Source: Prevotella sp. UBA2725
GTDB taxonomy: Bacteria; Bacteroidota; Bacteroidia; Bacteroidales; Bacteroidaceae
Reading direction: 5' to 3'
NCBI GenBank assembly: GCA_002353825.1
Contig: DEKJ01000006.1
Span: forward strand, 1-64,000
Length of the DNA stretch: 64,000 bases
The notes beneath the pieces were generated by a model. The model saw only the letters and a list, made by a program, of their open reading frames with translations, was not told the origin of the DNA and did no database searches. Every line of letters starts with the position of its first letter. Within the stretch, counting starts at the first letter, position 1. This document shows positions 23,001 to 30,320 of the stretch, piece after piece. The position numbers and the translations under genes were made by a program.

Positions 23001-24782
23001 ATGCTCGGTTATGTAAGAAACGCACTGAAGATTCAGAAGTCGAAGTACCAGACGGGAGAGATCCTGCGCTGGTTGTGGCATGCGTGGCGTGGCAATCGGC
23101 TTCAGGCTTGTCTCAATGCTTTGATCGGCTTGTTGTCGGTCGTAGTGTCATTGGCGCAGGTCAGTGCGGTGCAGCATGCCATCGATGTAGCCAGTGGCGT
23201 GTCGAAAGGCAACCTCTATTGGGCTGTCGGTGTGATGGGCATCCTTATCCTATTCGATTTCCTGCTTAGTATCAGCAGCACATGGGTACAGAACCTACTG
23301 GGCATCAAGGCCCAGAACCGTATGCAGCAGCGCATGCTCGACCGTATCCTCCGCTCGCAGTGGCATGGACGGGAGCGTTACCACTCTGGTGACGTGCTCA
23401 ACCGTCTGGAGTTTGATGTCGCCAATGTAGTCGACTTCCTCACGCAGACGATCCCCAACACATTGTCTATCTTGGCCATGTTCATTGGCGCCTTCTGCTA
23501 TCTCTTTGCAATGGATCCTTTGTTGTCCATTGTCACAGTAGCTATTATCCCTGTCTTCGTGGCTGTGAGTAAGATCTACGTCAGTCAGATGCGTAAGCTG
23601 ACGAAAGATGTGCGCACGGAAGACTCGCGGGTGCAGAGCGCGCTTCAGGAGACTATTCAGCACCGGATGCTTATCAAGACCTTGGAGGGCGAGGATATGA
23701 TGATTGACCGGCTTGAGCATTCGCAGAGTATCCTTCGACATAAGGTGGTGCGTCGCACGGTGTTCTCGGTCTTCAGCAACACCGTGCTGAACATGGGCTT
23801 TGCCGTGGGTTATCTCGTTGCCTTCCTATGGGCAGCGGTCCGTATGGCATCCCATTCCCTTACGTTTGGTGGGATGACCGCCTTCTTACAGTTGGTCAAC
23901 CGTATTCAGAGCCCGGCGCGTAGTCTGACGAAGCTCGTGCCGGCGTTTGTGTCAGTCTTCACGGCTGCCGAGCGGCTGATGGAACTGGAAGAGAACCCAT
24001 TGGACGAGCAGGGCGAGCCCGTCGTCATGGAGCCTCCTTGCGGCATCCGCTTTGAGCATGTCTCTTATGCTTATGATGATGGCGATGGAGAGGAGGTACT
24101 TCATGACTTGAACTTTGATTTCAAGCCAGGTACGTGTACGGCTGTGCTCGGCGAGACGGGTGCGGGTAAGACAACGCTTATCCGTATCATCCTCGGTCTG
24201 ATACAACCCAAAGGTGGGCAGGCACTTATCTATGGGGCCTCTCCCCATCCCTCCCCAATAGGGGAGGGCGAGCGTCACCCTAAGAACAATAGAAAAAGGC
24301 ATCATAAAGCAAGGGTTATACAGTCCCCTCCCCTATTGGGGAGGGCAAGGGTGGGGCTCTCCCCGCTCACTCGTTGCAACCTCTCTTATGTGCCACAGGG
24401 TAACACGCTGTTGAGTGGTACTGTTCGCGATAACTTGCGGCTTGGCGACCTCAATGCTTCCGACGAGGAGATGAAAGAGGCGCTTCATATGAGTTGTGCC
24501 GACTTCCTCTTCACGGAGCACGACGGGCTTGACACGCTCTGTGGCGAGCAAGGTACCGGTCTCTCCGAAGGTCAGGCACAACGCATCGCCATTGCGCGTG
24601 CGCTGCTTCGCAACCGTCCTGTGTTGTTGTTGGATGAGGCTACGTCAGCCCTTGATCCGGAAACAGAGAAGCAGCTACTTCATAATATCCTTTCAGATAA
24701 GAAGCGCACCGTCATCTTTATCACCCATCGTCTTGCGGTGACCGATTACTGCGATCAGACACTGGCGATTGAGAAGATATAA
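23001..24782 (+). CDS. ABC exporter half-transporter (MsbA-like), with repeat-derived insert
   Basis: A 593-residue fusion of a six-helix exporter domain (about 1-330) and an ATPase domain. ATG 23001 is chosen because GGAGGG lies just before it and the open frame upstream overlaps nadK. The ATPase has Walker A GETGAGKTTLIRI, Q-loop YVPQGNTLLSGTVRDNL, signature LSEGQAQRIAIARALL, Walker B VLLLDEATSALD and the switch His in FITHRL. Between Walker A and the Q-loop, about 40 residues (roughly 412-455, including ASPHPSPIGEGERHPKNN and VIQSPPLLGRARVGLSP) are foreign to the family and encoded by an inverted pair of dispersed repeats. Frame and all motifs are kept, so the protein may still work. Substrate unknown. 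Confidence 0.88.
   Translation: MLGYVRNALKIQKSKYQTGEILRWLWHAWRGNRLQACLNALIGLLSVVVSLAQVSAVQHAIDVASGVSKGNLYWAVGVMGILILFDFLLSISSTWVQNLLGIKAQNRMQQRMLDRILRSQWHGRERYHSGDVLNRLEFDVANVVDFLTQTIPNTLSILAMFIGAFCYLFAMDPLLSIVTVAIIPVFVAVSKIYVSQMRKLTKDVRTEDSRVQSALQETIQHRMLIKTLEGEDMMIDRLEHSQSILRHKVVRRTVFSVFSNTVLNMGFAVGYLVAFLWAAVRMASHSLTFGGMTAFLQLVNRIQSPARSLTKLVPAFVSVFTAAERLMELEENPLDEQGEPVVMEPPCGIRFEHVSYAYDDGDGEEVLHDLNFDFKPGTCTAVLGETGAGKTTLIRIILGLIQPKGGQALIYGASPHPSPIGEGERHPKNNRKRHHKARVIQSPPLLGRARVGLSPLTRCNLSYVPQGNTLLSGTVRDNLRLGDLNASDEEMKEALHMSCADFLFTEHDGLDTLCGEQGTGLSEGQAQRIAIARALLRNRPVLLLDEATSALDPETEKQLLHNILSDKKRTVIFITHRLAVTDYCDQTLAIEKI
24238..24363. repeat. inverted pair of CCCTCCCC palindromes inside the ABC exporter gene
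   Basis: CCCTCCCC-AATA-GGGGAGGG (24249-24268) and CCCTCCCC-TATT-GGGGAGGG (24327-24346) lie head to head, flanked by GCCTCTCCCCAT and its near-complement GGGTGGGGCTCTCC. The pair carries no stop in frame and keeps the reading frame. Same family as 4177-4212 and 49695-49714, which are intergenic. Confidence 0.85.
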
Positions 24783-24812
24783 TCTGTTTCTTCCAGTTTT
24801 TCAGGTAAGAAA

Positions 24813-25098
24813 GTGCCTCGGAGAGGCACGCTTATCCATAACAGACTAAGGGAGCGAAGCGACCGCAGTCTGGGGGTTGAGGGTAGAGTGCGGATACCTG
24901 ATTTCCAGCCTCGGAGAGGCTGAATGCGCCGTTAGGCGCGCTATGTTGTCGTATACCCATTAAAGACATTGCGCACTATCGTGCATTCTGCCTCTCCGAG
25001 GCAGAAATTCAGTCAAGCAAGTCCTCACAGCATACCCCAGTCTGCGTCGCTTCGCTCCTTAGACTGGGGTTATTAAGAATTCAGCCTCTCCGAGGCTG
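24813..25098. repeat. nested multi-palindrome element, copy 1 (286 bp)
   Basis: Ordered hairpins: GTGCCTCGGAGAGGCAC, then a stem AGACT...AGTCT around GGAGCGAAGCGAC, then CAGCCTCGGAGAGGCTG, then GCGCCGTTAGGCGC, then TGCCTCTCCGAGGCA, then CCCCAGTCTGCGTCGCTTCG closing on GACTGGGG, then CAGCCTCTCCGAGGCTG. The second half is roughly the reverse complement of the first, so the whole is also one giant imperfect palindrome; GGTAAG and CTTACC extend it at the ends. Copy 2 is at 36337-36627. No reading frame of note. Confidence 0.9.
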
Positions 25099-25143
25099 TT
25101 AAACCTTACCAATCTGGAATCCAGATGAACCGAATCTGCTCCC

Positions 25144-25180
25144 GTCCAATAATTAGACAACGACTGTCTAATTATTGGAC
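25144..25180 (+). promoter_or_regulatory. perfect 16-bp inverted repeat, probable upstream activating site
   Basis: GTCCAATAATTAGACA (25144-25159) and TGTCTAATTATTGGAC (25165-25180) are exact reverse complements with a 5-base spacer. A second overlapping dyad, ACTGTC-N9-GACAGT, lies at 25163-25183. The centre is about 75 bp upstream of the -24 box, a usual distance for enhancer sites of NtrC-type activators. Confidence 0.7.
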
Positions 25181-25235
25181 AGTGTGTTTAGGGACATGAT
25201 ATATTAATAGCCTAATAATAAGCCGTTTATCTTTT

Positions 25236-25251
25236 TGGCACGCTGTTGGCA
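25236..25251 (+). promoter_or_regulatory. sigma-54 (-24/-12) promoter of the efflux operon
   Basis: TGGCACG-CTGT-TGGCA, with GG and GC exactly 10 bp apart, differs from the consensus TGGCACG-N4-TTGCA/T only at one base. Predicted transcription starts near 25262, 18 bases before ATG 25280. No TAnnTTTG box is seen here. Confidence 0.75.
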
Positions 25252-25279
25252 TGTAATAAGGCAGTAGAAAGATAAACGA

Positions 25280-26590
25280 ATGAGAAAAATAACGATTATA
25301 GTCTTGATGTTGGTTGCTACATCCGTTACCTATGCACAGCAGTCGTGGACTGTCGACAGTTGCATTGCCTATGCTATCGCACATAGCAATGACCTCGGAC
25401 GGGCGCGGATAGAGCAACGGCAGAGCAGCTACGACGAGAAGACGGCGAAGCTCGACCTTCTGCCTACAGTTTATGGTCAGGTCAGTGGACAGTATGCTTG
25501 GGGTCGTAACATTGATCCTGAGACCAACACTTATAACACCATCACCACCTTTAATAATTACTACACGCTCGAAGCCTCTCTCGATGTCTTCGATGGCGGT
25601 CAGACGCTGAACGCTTTCAAACGTGCGAAGAACGCACGGGAGCAGTCGGCTACAGCTTATCAGAAAGCTGCCGACGACAAGGCTATCAATGTCATGACGA
25701 AGTTTGTCGATGCCGTGTACAATGCCAAAAGCGTTGCCTTAGCTGAGGAGAAACTGGCAGACAGCCAAGTGCTCCTTCATAAGACCCAGCGCCTCTTTGA
25801 GATGGGTGAGAAGTCACGTCCTGACGTGGTGCAGATGGAGAGTCAGGTGAAGGAAGATGAATACAACCTCTTGCATCAGCAGAATCAGGCTCGCCTGACG
25901 TTGTTAGCATTGAAGAGCGAGATGCATTATCCGATAGCCGATACCTTGGCGCTCGCAGTCAAGTCACAACCTGCTGAGTCTGAAACAAAGAATATTCAAG
26001 TCCATAATATAAATATGTGTATTAATCCCACCGTGCAGTTGGCGGAGCAGAAAGCTACGGATCTCAAGTATGCTTGGCTCATTGAAAGAGGTAACCTGTT
26101 GCCGAAACTGACACTTGGTGGAGGTGTCCAGACAAGCTATTACCGCAACCTCACGCAAGGTTCCGCCGCAGCGAGCTTTGGTTCACAGTTCCACAACAAT
26201 ATGGGTGAATATGTCTATATGACGCTCAGCATCCCACTTTTCACTCCTAGTCGTTGGCGTTCAGCGCGGCGTGCGAAGAGCGAGTGGCAGAAAGCAGTGC
26301 TCGATGCTGATGATGCCCGCCGCAAGTTGCAGGACGACATTGTGCAGGCTGAGGCTGACAGGGATGGATATGGGCAGGAAGTGGCGCAGATGGAAGCTAA
26401 AGTGAACTCCGACTCACTTGCCTACCATCTCTCCTCACGCAAATATGAGGAAGGCATGCTCTCCACCTTTGATCTCCACACAGCAGCACAGACGTTGTTG
26501 GAGAGTCGTATCAAACTCCTGCAGACACAGTTGCTCTACGGCTTGAAGCAACGGTTGGTAGAGTACTACAATGGGAAACCATTATGGTGA
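25280..26590 (+). CDS. TolC-family outer-membrane efflux protein
   Basis: A 436-residue protein with signal peptide (residues 1-20, ending TYAQQ) and two related halves rich in long heptad-like helices, the plan of TolC trimers that form a channel through outer membrane and periplasm. The Bacteroidetes subtype start (SWTVDSCIAYAIAHSNDL) is visible. It is the first gene of a five-gene operon with an HlyD adaptor, two MacB/FtsX permeases and an ATPase. Expression is probably sigma-54 dependent. Confidence 0.9.
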   Translation: MRKITIIVLMLVATSVTYAQQSWTVDSCIAYAIAHSNDLGRARIEQRQSSYDEKTAKLDLLPTVYGQVSGQYAWGRNIDPETNTYNTITTFNNYYTLEASLDVFDGGQTLNAFKRAKNAREQSATAYQKAADDKAINVMTKFVDAVYNAKSVALAEEKLADSQVLLHKTQRLFEMGEKSRPDVVQMESQVKEDEYNLLHQQNQARLTLLALKSEMHYPIADTLALAVKSQPAESETKNIQVHNINMCINPTVQLAEQKATDLKYAWLIERGNLLPKLTLGGGVQTSYYRNLTQGSAAASFGSQFHNNMGEYVYMTLSIPLFTPSRWRSARRAKSEWQKAVLDADDARRKLQDDIVQAEADRDGYGQEVAQMEAKVNSDSLAYHLSSRKYEEGMLSTFDLHTAAQTLLESRIKLLQTQLLYGLKQRLVEYYNGKPLW

Positions 26591-26601
26591 ATATGCGGTT
26601 G

Positions 26602-26625
26602 GTGGCCGCCACTAGGGGCGGCCAC
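26602..26625. repeat. GC-rich dispersed palindrome between tolC-like and hlyD-like genes
   Basis: GTGGCCGCC (26602-26610) and GGCGGCCAC (26617-26625), 9-bp perfect arms with a 6-base loop. It sits inside the efflux operon and may tune the ratio of channel to pump mRNA. Confidence 0.65.
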
Positions 26626-26655
26626 TGCAAATGGATGAAATAAAAACAAATCGAT

Positions 26656-27912
26656 ATGGATATACAAATTAAACATAAGAGTTATCTTCTTCCGAAGAAA
26701 TACTGGCCGTGGATCGGCGGAGGCGTCGTGCTTGTGGCCGTTCTTGTATGGCTTGGTCTTGGCAACTTCACCTCGTCATTGAAAGTCGACCCACGCGGCT
26801 TGAGCATTGGTGAGGTCACGGATGGACAGTTCGACGACTACGTCTCCGTGGACGGCAATGTGGTGCCTATCCAGGTCGTTCAGATCTCTCCGGAAGAAGG
26901 TGGCGTCGTATTGCAGAAGGTCGTAGATGAAGGTGCACATGTCCATAAGGGTGACGTCATCGTACGACTCAGCAACTCCAACCTCGACCTTGAGATTCTC
27001 AATGCCGAGAGCGAGCTCGCAGAGAAACAGGATATGCTTCGCAACACCGAACTGTCGTTGGAGCAGGACCAACTCAACAACCGCAATGAGGCAGCGCAAT
27101 ATGCCATGGATGTCAAGGCTAAGCACCGTGCCTATCAGCACCAGACACAGTTGCAGCAGGAGCAGCTCAACTCTCGCGAGGATTACCTCAAGGCGAAGGA
27201 GGACTATGAGCTCGCGCGTGAGAAGAATGCACTCATCCAGCAACGGCTGAGCAAGAGCACGCAGATGCGGCGTGCTCAGATGGCTCAGATGGCGGACAAC
27301 CTCGCCTCGATGCAGAAGAATGTGCAGCTCGTCCGCGAGCGGAAGGCAAAGCTCGACGTGCGGGCCACCATAGATGGTGAGATAGGGTTGCTTGACGTCG
27401 AGCTCGGACAGAATATCCAACCGGGACAGAACATTGGTGTCATCAATGACCTGAGCGACTTCAAGGTCGAGGCGCAGGTCGATGAGCATTATATCGACCG
27501 CGTGCATCCCGGTCTTTCCGCTACCTTTGAACAGAACGGCAAGAAGTATCAGCTCACCGTGCGCAAGGTCTATCCCGAGGTGCGCGATGGACGGTTCAAG
27601 ATCGACTTCGTTTTCCATGGTCCGCGCCCAGCGAACATCCGTACGGGCCAGACCTATTATGTCGACCTGCAGTTGGGTGAGTCGAAGCGTGCCGTCCTCA
27701 TTCCGAAGGGCACCTTCTACAGTGTCACGGGAGGCCAGTGGATCTTCGTCCTCGACAGGGATGGCAAGAAAGCCTATCGCCGCAACATCACCATCGGCCG
27801 TCAGAATCCACAATATTACGAAGTGCTGGAGGGCTTGCAGCCTGGTGAGAAGGTCATCGTTTCTGGCTATGAGGCGTATAAAGACTATAAGGTGTTGGAT
27901 ATAAGAAAATAA
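26656..27912 (+). CDS. HlyD/MacA-type periplasmic adaptor protein
   Basis: A 418-residue membrane-fusion protein. One N-terminal membrane helix (about residues 16-36) precedes a lipoyl-like half (VQISPEEGGVVLQKVVDEGAHVHKGDVIVRLSN), a long coiled-coil hairpin (about 110-235), the second lipoyl half (IDGEIGLLDVELGQNIQPGQNIG) and beta-barrel and membrane-proximal domains. It links the inner-membrane pump to the TolC-like channel. It is separated from the permease gene by 4 bp. Confidence 0.92.
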   Translation: MDIQIKHKSYLLPKKYWPWIGGGVVLVAVLVWLGLGNFTSSLKVDPRGLSIGEVTDGQFDDYVSVDGNVVPIQVVQISPEEGGVVLQKVVDEGAHVHKGDVIVRLSNSNLDLEILNAESELAEKQDMLRNTELSLEQDQLNNRNEAAQYAMDVKAKHRAYQHQTQLQQEQLNSREDYLKAKEDYELAREKNALIQQRLSKSTQMRRAQMAQMADNLASMQKNVQLVRERKAKLDVRATIDGEIGLLDVELGQNIQPGQNIGVINDLSDFKVEAQVDEHYIDRVHPGLSATFEQNGKKYQLTVRKVYPEVRDGRFKIDFVFHGPRPANIRTGQTYYVDLQLGESKRAVLIPKGTFYSVTGGQWIFVLDRDGKKAYRRNITIGRQNPQYYEVLEGLQPGEKVIVSGYEAYKDYKVLDIRK

Positions 27913-27916
27913 GAAT

Positions 27917-30310
27917 ATGTATTTGAAGAGCTATTTCACATTCTTGAGCCGCAACAAGGGCTATACTGCTATCAACGTGCTGGGCCTGAGCCTGTCGATG
28001 ATGTTCGTTATCCTCATCGGCGTCTACACCTGGCAGGAGTATCATGTCAACTCCCAGTATCCAAAGGCAGACCGTATCCTCGTCTATGGCCTTGACATGC
28101 ACCGTGGCGCTACCAAGAGTTTGACGAGTGGTGGTCACTGGCGGCTTCAACAGCATTTCAAGTCGCGCTACCCCGAGATAGAGAGTTCGTGCGCTATCTT
28201 TGGTGGCAAAGGCAACACGGAAATGGGGTTTGTCAAGGACAACAACCGTACATCGTATCCCACCTTGTTCGTTGACAGCACATTCTTCACAATGCTCGAT
28301 ATCCCGATGGTCCTTGGCAATGCGCGCACAGCACTCAATGACCGCAATGATGCTGTCGTTACCGATGACTTTGCCCGCCGCTACTTCGGATCGCCCGAGG
28401 CAGCCATGGGCAAGCAGCTCAATATGGAGGGAAGGCTGAAGTTCCGGGTCACAGGTGTGATCCCGGTAATCAGGCATTCGAGCATCCCTGAGGCGGATGT
28501 CTTTGTGAGGTTCGAGACAACGGAACTTCTCAATCCTTTTTTGACCGATGAAAATATGAGCAATGCCACGGGTGCAGAGGTGCTCTTCCTGGAACATCCC
28601 GGTGCACACTTGGAGAGCAAGCTCGGCGATATGGACCAGTACCAGAAACAGTTCTTCTGGATCTTCCGAGGTGGTGATATTGAGACTCACACCACACTGA
28701 CACCGCTCAGCAAGTTCTATTTCACGAAGATGGACTATAGTGCCGCCCTTCGTCGTGGTGATGTGCGTATCGTCAATGTACTCTTTGCCGTTGGTCTCGT
28801 CATTCTACTCTTCGCCGTGTTCAACTATGTCAACCTGACGAATGCTATCAGTGACAAGCGGGCGCGCGAGATGGCGATGCGCCGCCTCGTGGGTGCCAGT
28901 CACCGCAATGTCGTGAACCGACTCATCTGTGAGAGCCTGTTACTTTGCGCCAGTTCGATGGTCATCGCGTTGCTGTTGGCTTGGGCGGCTGTGCCTTATA
29001 CCGACAAGTTGCTTGACACCGACCTGGAACTGTCGCTCCTAGCCTCACCCTTGGGTATCGCGCTGCTTGTTCTCTTCACCTTGTTGTTGGGCTTGGCATC
29101 GGGCGTACTCCCCGCAACCGTTATCAGTCAGGTGAAGCCCATTGACATTGTCCGCGGCACGTTCCATTTTCGCACGCATCAGCGCTTATCGCAAGCGTTC
29201 ATCATTGTGCAGAATGTGTGTACCATTGTGTTGATCGCCGTGGCTTTTGCCATGTCTGCGCAGATCCATTACATGATCCATTTACCTCGTGGTTATAACA
29301 CGCACGATATACTGAAGATACCTATCGGTTCTGGTGGGCCTGCGTCCTCAGATAATGACCGGAAGGCGATGGATGCCTGGTATGATGGATTGAAGCAGAT
29401 ACCGGAGGTTGCCGATGCGTCAGCTTGCTATGGCACGCCGTTTGACGGTGGAAACAACGAGACCTTTAACTTTGGACACACCACTATCTCTTCTCAGGTG
29501 ATGATGGGCGACAGTCATTACATGAAGTTGTTCGGATTGAAAGTCATCAGTCGTACAGGTTTGCGCGATTCGAGCAACAATGAGGTCTATGTCAACAAGC
29601 AGATGCTTGCAGAGGAGGGCTTGCCGATGAACAGTCGATTCTATTACAAAACAATCAACGGTGTGCCCCAGCGCCTCAATATCAGTGGTGTGTTGTCCGA
29701 CTTCACCATGCGTGGCTTAGAAAGTGAGCAGCACCCTGTTGTGCTGACGATTGTTGGAGACAGCCTCCGTTATTCCCAGTGGGCAACAGCTATCCAGCTG
29801 CAAGGCGATGAGGTGAAAGGCTGCGAGGCAATACGCGAGCTCTTCCAGAAGTGTTTCGACTCACCATTGGACCTCAGCGATTTCTTCCTTGACAAGCAGA
29901 TTAAGGACGAGTATCAGGCTGAGACGCGTATCGCCACCGTTGTAAGTCTCTTTGCTATCATCGCTATCGTCATCTCGCTCTTGGGCCTTGTCGCCATGTC
30001 CACCTATTATATAGACAGCCGGCGTAAGGAGATTGCGATCCGCAAGGTCTTCGGCTCTACCTCCGTGGGCGTTGAGAGGCGGCTTGTGCGGCAGTTCATG
30101 ACCTATGTGCTGATCGCTTTCGTCGTCGCTGTGCCTTTAGCCGTATGGGTCTATAGCAGTTGGGTGAGCCAGTACAGTCACCGTGCTGTGTGGTGGCCGT
30201 GGATCGTGTTCGCCGGTGCCGTGGTGTTCTTGGCCAGCTTCCTCGCCGTGTTTATGCAGAGCCGACGGGCAGCAAGGCAGAACCCTAGTGTCAATCTCAA
30301 ACAAGAATAA
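27917..30310 (+). CDS. MacB/FtsX-family ABC transporter permease (first of pair)
   Basis: A 797-residue permease without its own ATPase domain. A first membrane helix (about residues 17-40) is followed by a large periplasmic MacB-core domain, then three helices (about 285-410), a second periplasmic domain and three C-terminal helices. The segment SDKRAREMAMRRLVGASHRNV and its later counterpart SRRKEIAIRKVFGSTSVGVERRLVRQF are the FtsX repeats that couple to the ATPase. The double layout is typical for Bacteroidetes pumps. It probably dimerises with the next gene product. Confidence 0.9.
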   Translation: MYLKSYFTFLSRNKGYTAINVLGLSLSMMFVILIGVYTWQEYHVNSQYPKADRILVYGLDMHRGATKSLTSGGHWRLQQHFKSRYPEIESSCAIFGGKGNTEMGFVKDNNRTSYPTLFVDSTFFTMLDIPMVLGNARTALNDRNDAVVTDDFARRYFGSPEAAMGKQLNMEGRLKFRVTGVIPVIRHSSIPEADVFVRFETTELLNPFLTDENMSNATGAEVLFLEHPGAHLESKLGDMDQYQKQFFWIFRGGDIETHTTLTPLSKFYFTKMDYSAALRRGDVRIVNVLFAVGLVILLFAVFNYVNLTNAISDKRAREMAMRRLVGASHRNVVNRLICESLLLCASSMVIALLLAWAAVPYTDKLLDTDLELSLLASPLGIALLVLFTLLLGLASGVLPATVISQVKPIDIVRGTFHFRTHQRLSQAFIIVQNVCTIVLIAVAFAMSAQIHYMIHLPRGYNTHDILKIPIGSGGPASSDNDRKAMDAWYDGLKQIPEVADASACYGTPFDGGNNETFNFGHTTISSQVMMGDSHYMKLFGLKVISRTGLRDSSNNEVYVNKQMLAEEGLPMNSRFYYKTINGVPQRLNISGVLSDFTMRGLESEQHPVVLTIVGDSLRYSQWATAIQLQGDEVKGCEAIRELFQKCFDSPLDLSDFFLDKQIKDEYQAETRIATVVSLFAIIAIVISLLGLVAMSTYYIDSRRKEIAIRKVFGSTSVGVERRLVRQFMTYVLIAFVVAVPLAVWVYSSWVSQYSHRAVWWPWIVFAGAVVFLASFLAVFMQSRRAARQNPSVNLKQE

Positions 30311-30320
30311 GGAGATAACC

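Noticed and set aside
24783..25279. Small protein gene in the 497-bp gap before the efflux operon
   Set aside because: The gap is accounted for by the multi-palindrome element, the enhancer-like dyad and the sigma-54 promoter; no frame with a start and ribosome site stands out.
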